Positions 1 through 7,470 of a DNA stretch of 40,127 nucleotides are shown in pieces; the stretch's first letter is position 1; every line of letters begins with the position of its first letter. Both the position numbers and the translations under genes were made by a program. The notes below the pieces were generated by a model. That model saw nothing but the letters and a program-made list of their open reading frames with translations. It was not told the DNA's origin and did not search any database. The stretch is from an uncultured Lachnospiraceae bacterium (GTDB lineage: Bacteria > Bacillota > Clostridia > Lachnospirales > Lachnospiraceae). The stretch is taken from NCBI GenBank assembly GCA_902785055.1, contig CACZXG010000056.1, positions 1-40,127 on the forward strand. The letters run 5' to 3'.

Positions 1-22
1 TGCTGGTCTCGTTGTATGCCAT
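1..22 (-). CDS. 5' end of a leftward gene (partial)
   Basis: An ATG on the minus strand at 22-20 opens a frame reading MAYNETS before the window ends. It is preceded by a good Shine-Dalgarno (AAGGAGAAATCACT, minus strand, about 8 nt spacing). Only seven codons are visible, so the product cannot be identified. It is divergent from the excisionase/integrase operon, so the region 23-173 is a shared regulatory region. The mobile-element context suggests an element gene (inference). Confidence 0.5.
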
Positions 23-96
23 AGTGATTTCTCCTTAAACGTACAGACTATGGATGTAATTTATGATAACGCAATGGTCGTTACGATTCAATCAAA

Positions 97-193
97 ATAT
101 ACATGCATATCACTGTGATTGCTCTGTGTCAAATTTATACATGCATATTTTATTATATACATGTACATCTCAATTGACATATACATGTATATG
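97..193. repeat. Four palindromic operator-like repeats
   Basis: Four copies of an AT-rich palindrome with core ATACATGYAYAT lie at about 97-110, 135-148, 154-168 and 178-193. The last is a perfect 16-bp palindrome (CATATACATGTATATG) and falls exactly inside the spacer of the promoter at 174-202. Iterated palindromes over a promoter are typical of repressor operators. The repressor is not in the window and may be the leftward gene or another element gene (inference). Confidence 0.6.
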
Positions 194-202
194 TCATATA
201 AT
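174..202 (+). promoter_or_regulatory. Strong consensus promoter of the xis-int-mobC operon
   Basis: TTGACA at 174-179 and TATAAT at 197-202 are both perfect sigma-70/SigA hexamers, separated by exactly 17 bp. The spacer is almost entirely the 16-bp palindrome at 178-193, so a bound protein would block RNA polymerase. Transcription would start near 209, leaving an untranslated leader of about 250 nt before the first gene at 464. Confidence 0.8.
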
Positions 203-241
203 AATTATAGAAACAATCACAGAAAACAAAAAAATACAGCA

Positions 242-269
242 GTGCACGGGAGCGGCAACTCCCATGCAC
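242..269 (+). other. Leader hairpin
   Basis: An 11-bp inverted repeat with one mismatch (GTGCACGGGAG / CTCCCATGCAC, 6-nt loop) lies in the untranslated leader downstream of the strong promoter. It has no U-tract. It may be a structural part of a leader that controls excisionase/integrase expression. Confidence 0.4.
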
Positions 270-400
270 CCAGCAGGTGATACCAGCACCTACCAGCGGA
301 TCAATCCGCGCTGCATTTGTAAGTATACAATCGATCATTATTATTTTCAATGGATCGGCTCTATTCTTGTATTCGCAGCGTTTCAGGACTTGTCTTTCTG

Positions 401-431
401 CCGTGTAGAGCAAAAGCCTGCACGGTTTTTT
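401..431 (+). terminator. Possible attenuator ahead of the excisionase-like gene
   Basis: CCGTG (401-405) can pair with CACGG (421-425), followed immediately by TTTTTTG. This ends about 30 nt before the start codon at 464. The short stem and 15-nt loop make it a weak intrinsic terminator. Its place between a very strong promoter and the first gene suggests attenuation. Confidence 0.35.
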
Positions 432-463
432 GTTTTCCAAACTTAAAAGGAGAGGCAGTTACT

Positions 464-652
464 ATGAACGCAAACAAGAATTATCTGAACGCAGCCGATG
501 TATCCGCGTATATGGGCATCTCGATTCCTATGGCGTACAAGATCATCCGCAAGCTCAATGACGAGCTCAGGGCACAGGGTTTTATCACCGTGTCCGGCAG
601 GATCAACCGCCGTTACTTCGAACACAAAGTCAATGGCTTCAAGACAGCATAA
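464..652 (+). CDS. Excisionase-like helix-turn-helix protein
   Basis: This 62-residue protein begins with LNAADVSAYMGISIPMAYKI, a winged-helix/MerR-type helix-turn-helix like those of small excisionases and recombination directionality factors. The ATG at 464 is chosen because AAAAGGAGAGGC sits just upstream and because the protein then begins directly at the DNA-binding domain. It ends 12 nt before the integrase gene, whose Shine-Dalgarno (AAGGAGGA) overlaps its stop codon, so the two are co-transcribed. In elements of this kind such a protein biases the integrase toward excision. The exact family is inferred from size, fold and neighbour. Confidence 0.7.
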   Translation: MNANKNYLNAADVSAYMGISIPMAYKIIRKLNDELRAQGFITVSGRINRRYFEHKVNGFKTA

Positions 653-664
653 GGAGGAGACAGA

Positions 665-1753
665 ATGCCCGCATACAAAGATAAAAAGGCCAACACATGG
701 TATGTCAAGTTCAACTACAAGAACTGGAAAGGTGAGACGAAGTTCACCACAAAGAGAGGCTTTTCCACCAAGCGCGAAGCAACCGATTACGAAAACGAAT
801 ATAAGCTGCATATTGCCGGTAGTCTGGATATGACCTTTAAAGATTTCATAGAAGTCTATCGCGAGGACCGCTATCCAAGGATCCGTGTCAGTACCTCCGT
901 CAACAAGGATCATATTATTGATACAAAGATCCTGCCGTATTTCGGAAAATATAAGGTAACTGATATCCGGCCGAAAGATATTGTAAAATGGCAGAACGAG
1001 CTGCTCAGATACAGGAATCCCCGGACAGGAAAGCCTTACTCCAAGACCTATCTCCGCTCTGTACATAGTCAGATGAGCGCCATTATGAACTTTGCTGCCA
1101 AATATTATGATCTCGGCGAAAACCCGGTTTTGAAAGCCGGCAGTATCGGAATCAGCAATTCCGAGGAGATGCTGTTCTGGACTCTCGATGAATACCTGCT
1201 CTTTGCCGACGCCATTATGGAAGAACCCTTTTTCTACTATTGTTTTGAAGTTCTCTACTGGACGGGGATCCGTGAAGGTGAGCTTCTCGCATTGACATAC
1301 GATGATTTTGATTTTGTGAATAAGACCATTTCCATTACGAAGACCTATCAGGTCGTGAGAGGAAAGGAGGTCATCGGCCCTCCCAAGACCTCCAAAGGCA
1401 TCCGCATCGTGAGCATGCCCGACAGGCTCTGTGAGGAAATGAAGGACTATTTTGAAATGTGCTACGACAAAGGGAGCAGCCGTGCATTCGCCACTTCGAA
1501 GCATTCTCTGAAAAAAGCGATGAAGAGAGGCGCCGGTCAGGCTGGTGTCAAAGAGATCCGGATCCATGATCTCAGGCACTCTCACATTTCGCTGCTGATC
1601 AGTCTCGGATTCAGTCCGGTCGAGATTGCCAAGCGGGTCGGTCACGAGAGCATCACGATCACACTTCGATATGCCCACATGTTTCCGTCAGCGCAGAAGG
1701 ATATGATGGACAAGCTGAACCGCCTGACGAGCGATGAACCAGAGGAGGATTGA
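665..1753 (+). CDS. int: Tyrosine-type site-specific integrase
   Basis: This 362-residue tyrosine recombinase carries all the catalytic residues: R203 (in TGIREGELLAL), K244, H301 and R304 (HDLRHSH), H327 (RVGHES) and the nucleophile Y336 (LRYAHM). Residues 1-50 look like an arm-type DNA-binding domain (AYKDKKANTWYVKFNYKNW), residues 55-160 are the SAM-like core-binding domain, and the rest is the catalytic domain. The length is normal for integrases of Tn916-like or phage-like elements. It probably integrates and excises the element that also carries the excisionase and MobC-like genes. It appears intact. The att sites cannot be assigned from this window alone. Confidence 0.93.
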   Translation: MPAYKDKKANTWYVKFNYKNWKGETKFTTKRGFSTKREATDYENEYKLHIAGSLDMTFKDFIEVYREDRYPRIRVSTSVNKDHIIDTKILPYFGKYKVTDIRPKDIVKWQNELLRYRNPRTGKPYSKTYLRSVHSQMSAIMNFAAKYYDLGENPVLKAGSIGISNSEEMLFWTLDEYLLFADAIMEEPFFYYCFEVLYWTGIREGELLALTYDDFDFVNKTISITKTYQVVRGKEVIGPPKTSKGIRIVSMPDRLCEEMKDYFEMCYDKGSSRAFATSKHSLKKAMKRGAGQAGVKEIRIHDLRHSHISLLISLGFSPVEIAKRVGHESITITLRYAHMFPSAQKDMMDKLNRLTSDEPEED

Positions 1754-1754
1754 T

Positions 1755-2087
1755 ATGTCGGCAAAAAACAGAGATCGGCACGGCAGGTGGCGTTCTAGGA
1801 CTGTCGCCTTCCGGGTGTCCGAAGATGAATTCAGATCTATCGATGAAGCCGTAGCTTTATCAGGTCTTACCAAACAGGATTATTTGATTAGCAAACTGCT
1901 TGACCGTGATGTTGTAGTATATGGGAACCCCCGCGTCTTTAAAGCGTTAAAAACAAAGATGGATGCCATATATGAGGAGCTTCACCGTCTGGAATCCGCA
2001 GGTGAAGTCAGCGAGTCTCTTCAGGAGTCCATCGACATGGTTGCCAAGATATACAGCGGCATGACCGAGGCGCCTGAGAAACACTGA
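1755..2087 (+). CDS. MobC-like ribbon-helix-helix mobilization protein
   Basis: This 110-residue basic protein contains TVAFRVSEDEFRSIDEAVAL followed by SGLTKQDYLISKLL, the ribbon-helix-helix pattern of relaxosome accessory proteins (MobC family) of clostridial integrative/conjugative elements. The ATG at 1755 is preceded by GAGGAGG. The integrase stop codon ends at 1753, so the two genes are translationally close. Such proteins bind oriT and help the relaxase. No relaxase is visible here and it may lie to the left. A transcriptional regulator of the same fold is the main alternative. Confidence 0.65.
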   Translation: MSAKNRDRHGRWRSRTVAFRVSEDEFRSIDEAVALSGLTKQDYLISKLLDRDVVVYGNPRVFKALKTKMDAIYEELHRLESAGEVSESLQESIDMVAKIYSGMTEAPEKH

Positions 2088-2100
2088 TCCATATATAAAC

Positions 2101-2154
2101 AGGAGCCATACCTTCGAACTTACTCAGGAAGGTAAGCTCGGAATTATGGCTCCT
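2101..2154. other. 54-nt imperfect inverted repeat between convergent genes
   Basis: Two 23-nt arms (AGGAGCCATA...CTTAC and GTAAG...TATGGCTCCT) pair with three mismatches around an 8-nt centre (TCAGGAAG). The hairpin lies between the stop codons of the MobC-like gene and the leftward recombinase gene. It has no clear U-tract on either strand. It may be a bidirectional terminator, or, since its inner part is two short arms around an 8-bp spacer, a core site for a tyrosine recombinase. Confidence 0.5.
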
Positions 2155-2175
2155 CTGGTATGACCATACAGGTTT

Positions 2176-3636
2176 TCAATCCCCATAGTCACCAGTGTAT
2201 TTTTTCAGAATATCAATCGTCCTGCGCATCTCATATGATTTATATCCCTCACGTACCGTATACTCCACTTCCTCAGGATCATTGGTGATTGGTTTGATCT
2301 TCAATTTGTCGTATTTTTCCAAGGCATAGATCCGCGCCCGGACACATCCCGCGCTGCTCTCTATTTGGATCGTTTTGTTCCCCGAGAACCGCTCCTCATA
2401 AAAGACGGGCAGTGTGATCCGTTCATCTATCTTGTCATTAACGAGCGGGCGGTTTGCCATGCGTTCGCTTAATTGATGCAGCTTGCTGTCCGTATAGTCC
2501 GGTCTGTTGATATAGGGATCGTCGATACAGTGGCCCAGCAGATACTGGATGTCGGGATAGTCCACACCGAGGATCTTTAGGTGGGTCGCAAAATTCCGGC
2601 GCAGCAGATAGGCCGTGACGTTGCTTTCGCTGATCTCCAGCCTGGCGTTTTCTTCTTCCATCTCAATCTCTAATGTGGCAAGCACTTCCGATGCGATTCC
2701 GGCCTGCCTGAAGACCTTTTTTGCTTCTTCTGTCACATCGTCCGCTTTCAGCCTTTTGCCGATTTCTGCCGAATCATCATAAAGCGCACAAGCCGCAGCA
2801 ACTGGAATTCTGTTTATATCAACTTCAAGGCCGTTTTTTTCAATGATCTCTGTAACGATGGCTTTTCGCTCAAGCAGGAATGCTGCGACTCTACCCGGAA
2901 TGGGTATTCTTCTACCCGTATTCCATGTTTTGCCGCTTGACTGCAGGATACTCGTATTGGGGATCGTGGACTGCTTAATGACCGCAACATAGCAGCCGCT
3001 GTAATACGGAAGCTCATAGATTTCCCCGAAATCCAAGCCGCACGCTTCTCCGTCGCGGAGCCCAAGTGCAAACATTAACAGCAAGGCAATGCGTTTTCCG
3101 TTTACTTTGGGAGATTCCATCAGAATGGAAATGAGTGCCTTCTCCTGATCTATAGAAAGGGATCTTTTGATCTGCGTTTTCGAGCGGACAGCAATAGTCT
3201 CCCGCCCGAAGTTCAGTTCAAATTTCGTGCCCCACAGGAATCTGTCACAATAGCCCGCATTGGCAGCATGGAAGAATACCGAATAAATCAGATACTTGAA
3301 ATGGTTTATCGCGTTTTCCGAGTACTCGCACTTTACTCCTTTGTTGTCGTATCCGTCCTCCTGTATCCTGCGCAGCATCTCCTCACAGTCTTCTTTGGTG
3401 TAGGATGAAATGATCTTAGTATTGTGGTTATCAATGTGTGGCAGGATCACATTATTGTAATCACGATCGTATTTTTTCCTTGTTGTGTCCTTCCAAAATC
3501 TGGCAATCACTTTATAAAACTCTTCCAGTGTTCCGCAAAATGTCAGTGGAGTGATCATGACTCCATTTCTAATTCCAGTCTGTTCATCGCTGTGATACTC
3601 CCTGGCCCACTGGTCGGATATTAAGGGTCTACGCAT
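2176..3636 (-). CDS. Tyrosine recombinase, third gene of a three-gene module
   Basis: This 486-residue protein has a SAM-like core-binding region (about 35-140) and a tyrosine recombinase catalytic domain. Box I is FALGLRDGEACGL (R194), a lysine near K236 sits before GRRIPIP, and box II is LLRRNFATHL (R346, with the usual first His replaced by Y343). LLGH (H369) follows, with candidate nucleophile Y381 (RPDYTD). The catalytic domain carries a large insert (about 255-335) that canonical integrases lack. ATG at 3636 has a good Shine-Dalgarno (GAGGGAG). Its start overlaps the end of the 857-residue gene by 16 nt, so they are translationally coupled. It is unlike the integrase at 665 and may act together with the two upstream proteins. 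Confidence 0.8.
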   Translation of the reverse strand: MRRPLISDQWAREYHSDEQTGIRNGVMITPLTFCGTLEEFYKVIARFWKDTTRKKYDRDYNNVILPHIDNHNTKIISSYTKEDCEEMLRRIQEDGYDNKGVKCEYSENAINHFKYLIYSVFFHAANAGYCDRFLWGTKFELNFGRETIAVRSKTQIKRSLSIDQEKALISILMESPKVNGKRIALLLMFALGLRDGEACGLDFGEIYELPYYSGCYVAVIKQSTIPNTSILQSSGKTWNTGRRIPIPGRVAAFLLERKAIVTEIIEKNGLEVDINRIPVAAACALYDDSAEIGKRLKADDVTEEAKKVFRQAGIASEVLATLEIEMEEENARLEISESNVTAYLLRRNFATHLKILGVDYPDIQYLLGHCIDDPYINRPDYTDSKLHQLSERMANRPLVNDKIDERITLPVFYEERFSGNKTIQIESSAGCVRARIYALEKYDKLKIKPITNDPEEVEYTVREGYKSYEMRRTIDILKKYTGDYGD

Positions 3637-6194
3637 GGAAACTCCCTCTGCTCATAAGATGATATTGCTATCATAAAACCATGAGTGCTTTCTACGCGGA
3701 TTGTAATTGGCTCATTTACGACATCACCGCTTTCTGTAACACCCCTGACAACTTCAATTTCAGCGTACGGGACACCATCGCCGATTCCCTTGATAGTACC
3801 CGCTGCTGTTGATCTCTGGTAATCAGCTTGTTTTCTGGAGTCATAACATACCAGCCACCGGTCCAATTTCCGTGCCATGATCAGCTGCACATACGGATTT
3901 GTATAGTCACAATAGTGCTGTGAAAAAGTATCAGGCTTTTTAAGCCCCAGATAATAATTCAGCTCGTCCAATCCGAATCCGGCTTCATTAAGTGCCTTGT
4001 CGCGGAAGTTGGTCCTAAAAATGTCACCATTGTAGCTGTTTATGTCTGTTTCAATATCGTTTCCGTCTTTGCCCGGCAGAATAATCGGGAACTGCGGTAT
4101 TTCGGCAGCTTCAACAGCTTTCCTGCATTTCTCAGCAACGGCTGCAGGCTTGCAGTACACTGGTTTATGCCCCTTGCGCATATGTGCAAGGTCTTCGCGA
4201 GGTAAGATGATTGGATACTCTTCAAGCGTCTGGTCGTCCAGTTCCTCTTTTTTCAGGTAGTTCTTTCTGGCCTTTAGGATTCTGCCAAGCAATGCTGAGA
4301 TTGGAAGTATTCTGTATTTTTCCCAATTCTCTTCTACTACGTGATGTATTACCTTCCCGTTTGAATCAACAAATTTCGTTACAGAGAGTGTATAAATATC
4401 TATCTTGTCATCATAATGAAAGTCGCTCCATTGCAGTCCGCACACCTCTCTGATCGTAATACCAGTCATCAATCTGATCAAAGCAGAGAGGTAAATGCTG
4501 GACTTAACGCATAATGGCAGCAGGTATTTCACCATCCTTTGCTCTTCAGCCGTTTCAAAGCTGCGTTTGGTTAGTGCCTGCCGAACCTCTGCCTGGCGTT
4601 TAGTCGCTCTGTTCTGGGCGGCCGATATCAGGGGGAGGATTCTGTTTTCTGACAAATATCCCTGCTTCACGGCCTCTGTAATGACCAGATTAACCAGTTT
4701 GAGCAGCCTGAGCTCTTTCACCTCTTCTCCCTCTTCAAGCTGTTCTTCGATTGCTTTCCTGAACGCATCTCCTCTGTCTCTGTCAGGATATAGGTCGGAG
4801 ATTGCAGTCCCCCTGGAAAACAGTACTTCCATCGTATCGTCGTCATAAGAAGTGTTCTTCTGCAGCTCATACCTGAGACAAAACCATAGAGTTTTCAACG
4901 TTACTGACTCGCCGGTTTTAAGGTAGTTCTTTAAAATATCTGCTGTGATGGCCTCGCTCATCGATTTGCTGTAAGGAACCTTTTCCAATGCATCAATGAC
5001 TTGGCTGGCGGTCTTGGCACGGAGTCCCCTTTCAACTCTTGTTGTTAATGCTTTCCCACGGACTTCCGGCAGATGCGGATACTTGGTCGCCGCATAATAT
5101 GCCTTTGCATAGCAGCCGTTATGACCACGATACAGTGCATACGAAATTGGGATCTCCCGGCTGAAAGCATATAAGTCTGCTGACGTGTAATCGCTTTCCT
5201 TTTTCCCTTTTACTTCCTTATCTTCTTTGTCTTCTCCCGACTCTTCATTTGAAGCATTTTTCCAAAGCTGATTGAGCGTCTTGCAATTCATCAGTTCTTC
5301 CTGTCTGACGATCATTTTATGATCTGCCAGAGAAACCGTTTTCTCAGAACTGTTATATTCCATTTTCTGAACCGTCAGTTCCTGCTCCAAGACCAAGTCT
5401 TTTTTTTTACTTTCTATGCTGATCAGACACTTTTTTCTTGGTGTGGAATTGGATGCTTCGTTCGGCAGGATGACCATGCCCCGAATCACATAGCGGCCTG
5501 CTGACAACGCTTGCCAGAACAGCGACTCCTTATTGTCTATCAGTCTGGTCTGGATGATGCCATATATTCTTTCTACGCGAACAGTTCCGACATACTCCAT
5601 TATCTTCCGGAGTGACTTTTCATCGATATTCGTGGTGAAGATAATCATTACATCTGCACCGGCAACGTTGTGGATGTTTTCGATAGAGACAAATTCCGAG
5701 CGCTTGAATTGCTTTGAATAAAGGCTCGCCATCGTCTTGTCTATAACCGCGTAAGCAGTGTTCCTTCCGTTCTTCTCAACGGACTCCACCACAAACGGGC
5801 TCGGATTTATGATCAATACTCTCTGATCCGCGGCGATACTGTCCTGGACCAAGCTTAGAAAGACCCTTTCCAGCGCAGAATCATTGCGGTTCTTATTGCG
5901 GTAATAGATGCTCTTTATGACAGAAATAGGATTCTGCCTGTAAAGAGACATTGCGGAGACATTGAACAATGTCTCCGCTGCGCTGACTCCGCAGACCACG
6001 GGAGTGCCTTTTCTGATATGTATGCTCTCCCAAGGATTAACAGCCGTTTCCAATAGATCCGGATATGTAATAACATCATTGTAGTCCGTTAATAATTGGC
6101 TTAACGGGACTCCCATGGTCGTATATGTGTTTATTGCATCAGCAATTGTCCCATTAGTTCTTAGGGTAATTGACGCCAATTTCATATCTTCCAT
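3621..6194 (-). CDS. Large protein with degenerate tyrosine-recombinase C-terminus
   Basis: This 857-residue protein has a C-terminal third (about 545-790) that resembles a tyrosine recombinase. Box I is MTGITIREVCGLQW (R582). A box II-like FRTNFRDKAL (R727) lacks the leading His. The LGH motif is replaced by YLGLKKPD, and Y761 or Y764 may be the nucleophile. Residues 1-300 have alternating hydrophobic strands that look Rossmann-like, including RVLIINPSPFVV and DVMIIF, and then MVILPNEASNSTP, faintly reminiscent of N6-adenine methyltransferases (inference only). A charged linker (about 315-335) separates the halves. It overlaps the upstream gene by 13 nt and the downstream recombinase by 16 nt. 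The start may also be the ATG three codons further in, which has a better Shine-Dalgarno. Confidence 0.65.
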   Translation of the reverse strand: MEDMKLASITLRTNGTIADAINTYTTMGVPLSQLLTDYNDVITYPDLLETAVNPWESIHIRKGTPVVCGVSAAETLFNVSAMSLYRQNPISVIKSIYYRNKNRNDSALERVFLSLVQDSIAADQRVLIINPSPFVVESVEKNGRNTAYAVIDKTMASLYSKQFKRSEFVSIENIHNVAGADVMIIFTTNIDEKSLRKIMEYVGTVRVERIYGIIQTRLIDNKESLFWQALSAGRYVIRGMVILPNEASNSTPRKKCLISIESKKKDLVLEQELTVQKMEYNSSEKTVSLADHKMIVRQEELMNCKTLNQLWKNASNEESGEDKEDKEVKGKKESDYTSADLYAFSREIPISYALYRGHNGCYAKAYYAATKYPHLPEVRGKALTTRVERGLRAKTASQVIDALEKVPYSKSMSEAITADILKNYLKTGESVTLKTLWFCLRYELQKNTSYDDDTMEVLFSRGTAISDLYPDRDRGDAFRKAIEEQLEEGEEVKELRLLKLVNLVITEAVKQGYLSENRILPLISAAQNRATKRQAEVRQALTKRSFETAEEQRMVKYLLPLCVKSSIYLSALIRLMTGITIREVCGLQWSDFHYDDKIDIYTLSVTKFVDSNGKVIHHVVEENWEKYRILPISALLGRILKARKNYLKKEELDDQTLEEYPIILPREDLAHMRKGHKPVYCKPAAVAEKCRKAVEAAEIPQFPIILPGKDGNDIETDINSYNGDIFRTNFRDKALNEAGFGLDELNYYLGLKKPDTFSQHYCDYTNPYVQLIMARKLDRWLVCYDSRKQADYQRSTAAGTIKGIGDGVPYAEIEVVRGVTESGDVVNEPITIRVESTHGFMIAISSYEQREFPCVDP

Positions 6195-7156
6195 AACTTC
6201 GTATCCATGTTTTTCGTCAATGCATTTGCAGAGAAAATCAAAATCTGCTTAGCTGAATTGATCTTGCACCAATAACCTCCCCTACATCCCTCACATTTTC
6301 TCGGGTACAGCGGGCACTTCTCAGCGCACTGATCTTTTCCCATCATCGCAAATACGGCGGCAACTAATACATCCAGCGGTTCGCATCTGGGCTTGTATTC
6401 ATCGTAGGTTCCGTTGCTCCTTGCGCCGCCCCGAAAGAGTTTCTTTTTAATCTCTCCATAACAATTACTGACATCCAGACAAAACCTCACAAATGAATAC
6501 TCTTTAGTCTCTCCGTCATGCCAAAACATAGTCAGCCAGATCTCCTTTTGTTCCTTCATCATAACGATGATCCGTTCCGAGGTATCCGCGTCAAATTTCA
6601 AGCTGCCGACCCACCTTGCATCGATAATCCTCGCGCCGATCTTAACAAGGCCTTTTTTCTCCCAGACATGCTTTGCCCATTTATCAAAAATGACGAAATC
6701 CAGAAATCTATAACTTGATCCCATATAGGTGATATCTAAAGGGTTCTCATCATAAATGCCTGCCTTCACAAGCTGTATGAGCTGTGTAATTCTTTTGGGT
6801 TTGAATGGTGCATTTTCGGGCTCATCTTCTTCTCCACCGGTGGGAAGAGTAATGCCTACTCCGCTTCCACCGCCTCCAAGGCGTTTTTCAGTATTTTTGC
6901 TGAGCATTGCAATCAGCTCCTCCGGTGAAATATTTGTAAGCACCGGTGCAGATTTTTTGCCGTCATATGCCTGACATACTGACCGATGTACTTCTCCGTT
7001 TTGCAAGACAAAATGATATCTATCTGTTTCATTCGGAAACAGCTTCACATGCATCTTAGCGCCACAGTGTATGCACAGTACATCTTTCCTGCGCAGCTCC
7101 TCTCCTTCATCTGCAAAAACTCTTCTGCCGTTATACCAACCTTCTATAATGCTCAT
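6182..7156 (-). CDS. Cysteine-rich protein, first gene of the recombinase module
   Basis: This 324-residue protein belongs to no family I recognise. Near the N-terminus is a probable zinc finger (LCIHCGAKMHVKLF, then HRSVC). Near the C-terminus is a dense cluster C-x3-C-x6-C-x2-C-x6-C (DQCAEKCPLYPRKCEGCRGG), which could bind zinc or an Fe-S cluster. The middle has a glycine-rich linker (LGGGGSGVG) and a tryptophan-rich region. The ATG at 7156 is chosen because GAGGAGG lies 10 nt upstream; a longer frame to 7300 runs through AT-rich and hairpin DNA and is unlikely. It is the first gene of the leftward operon and overlaps the next by 13 nt, so it probably works with the two recombinase-like proteins, perhaps in DNA recognition. 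Confidence 0.6.
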   Translation of the reverse strand: MSIIEGWYNGRRVFADEGEELRRKDVLCIHCGAKMHVKLFPNETDRYHFVLQNGEVHRSVCQAYDGKKSAPVLTNISPEELIAMLSKNTEKRLGGGGSGVGITLPTGGEEDEPENAPFKPKRITQLIQLVKAGIYDENPLDITYMGSSYRFLDFVIFDKWAKHVWEKKGLVKIGARIIDARWVGSLKFDADTSERIIVMMKEQKEIWLTMFWHDGETKEYSFVRFCLDVSNCYGEIKKKLFRGGARSNGTYDEYKPRCEPLDVLVAAVFAMMGKDQCAEKCPLYPRKCEGCRGGYWCKINSAKQILIFSANALTKNMDTKLWKI

Positions 7157-7257
7157 TGATGTCTTACCTCCTCTTCTGGGCCATCCTTTACATATATACA
7201 TATATAAGATTTTCTCGGAAAACCTGCATTTTTGAGCCCAAAGCGTGACGTACATAA
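7157..7257 (-). promoter_or_regulatory. Probable promoter region of the recombinase module
   Basis: The 100 bp upstream of the cysteine-rich gene contain an alternating AT tract (7190-7206, CATATATACATATATA). On the minus strand TTTCCG and TATATA are spaced by 17 bp, a weak promoter match. The tract resembles the ATACATGYAYAT repeats at 97-193 but is not a clear copy. A promoter is expected here because the upstream side is closed by the terminator at 7258-7294. Confidence 0.3.
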
Positions 7258-7294
7258 AAAAGCACCTGCCGGCATACCACGGGCAGGTGCTTTT
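7258..7294. terminator. Intrinsic terminator (bidirectional)
   Basis: A perfect 13-bp stem (AAAAGCACCTGCC / GGCAGGTGCTTTT) with an 11-nt loop has A-runs and T-runs on its two sides, so it can act in either direction. It separates the mobile module from the guaA side. Confidence 0.75.
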
Positions 7295-7393
7295 CACCAT
7301 TCGTTATTGCTTGATAGGTGCCCTTATTAGCATCAGTTTTCCGACAAATATTCTTTTCAACCCCCTGTTTTTTTCTTCAAATTTGTCGGTATT

Positions 7394-7413
7394 TTGGGTC
7401 AATGTTGGGTCAA
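7394..7413. repeat. Tandem TTGGGTCAA pair next to guaA
   Basis: Two exact copies of TTGGGTCAA (7394-7402 and 7405-7413) are separated by 2 bp, an 11-bp period, just beyond the guaA terminator. They lie in about 130 bp with no gene. They may be a protein-binding site, or the remnant of a coding end or attachment region of the adjacent mobile DNA. Confidence 0.4.
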
Positions 7414-7426
7414 AAGGGCATAAAAA

Positions 7427-7464
7427 ATCCCCGGAAAGCCCATAAATAAAGGCTTTCCGGGGAT
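7427..7464 (-). terminator. guaA transcription terminator
   Basis: A perfect 14-bp stem (ATCCCCGGAAAGCC / GGCTTTCCGGGGAT, 10-nt loop) is followed on the minus strand by TTTTTTA, directly after the guaA stop codon. It is a textbook Rho-independent terminator. Confidence 0.9.
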
Positions 7465-7470
7465 CGTTAA

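Noticed and set aside
2089-7206. CATATATAA shared near both ends of the recombinase module as terminal repeats
   Set aside because: The match is nine AT-rich bases, expected by chance in such sequence, and has no flanking extension.
7308-7430. Leftward open frame with LTQ-like residues next to guaA as the end of a lost integrase
   Set aside because: It has no start codon or recognisable domain, and only about 37 codons are open; no catalytic motif can be assigned.
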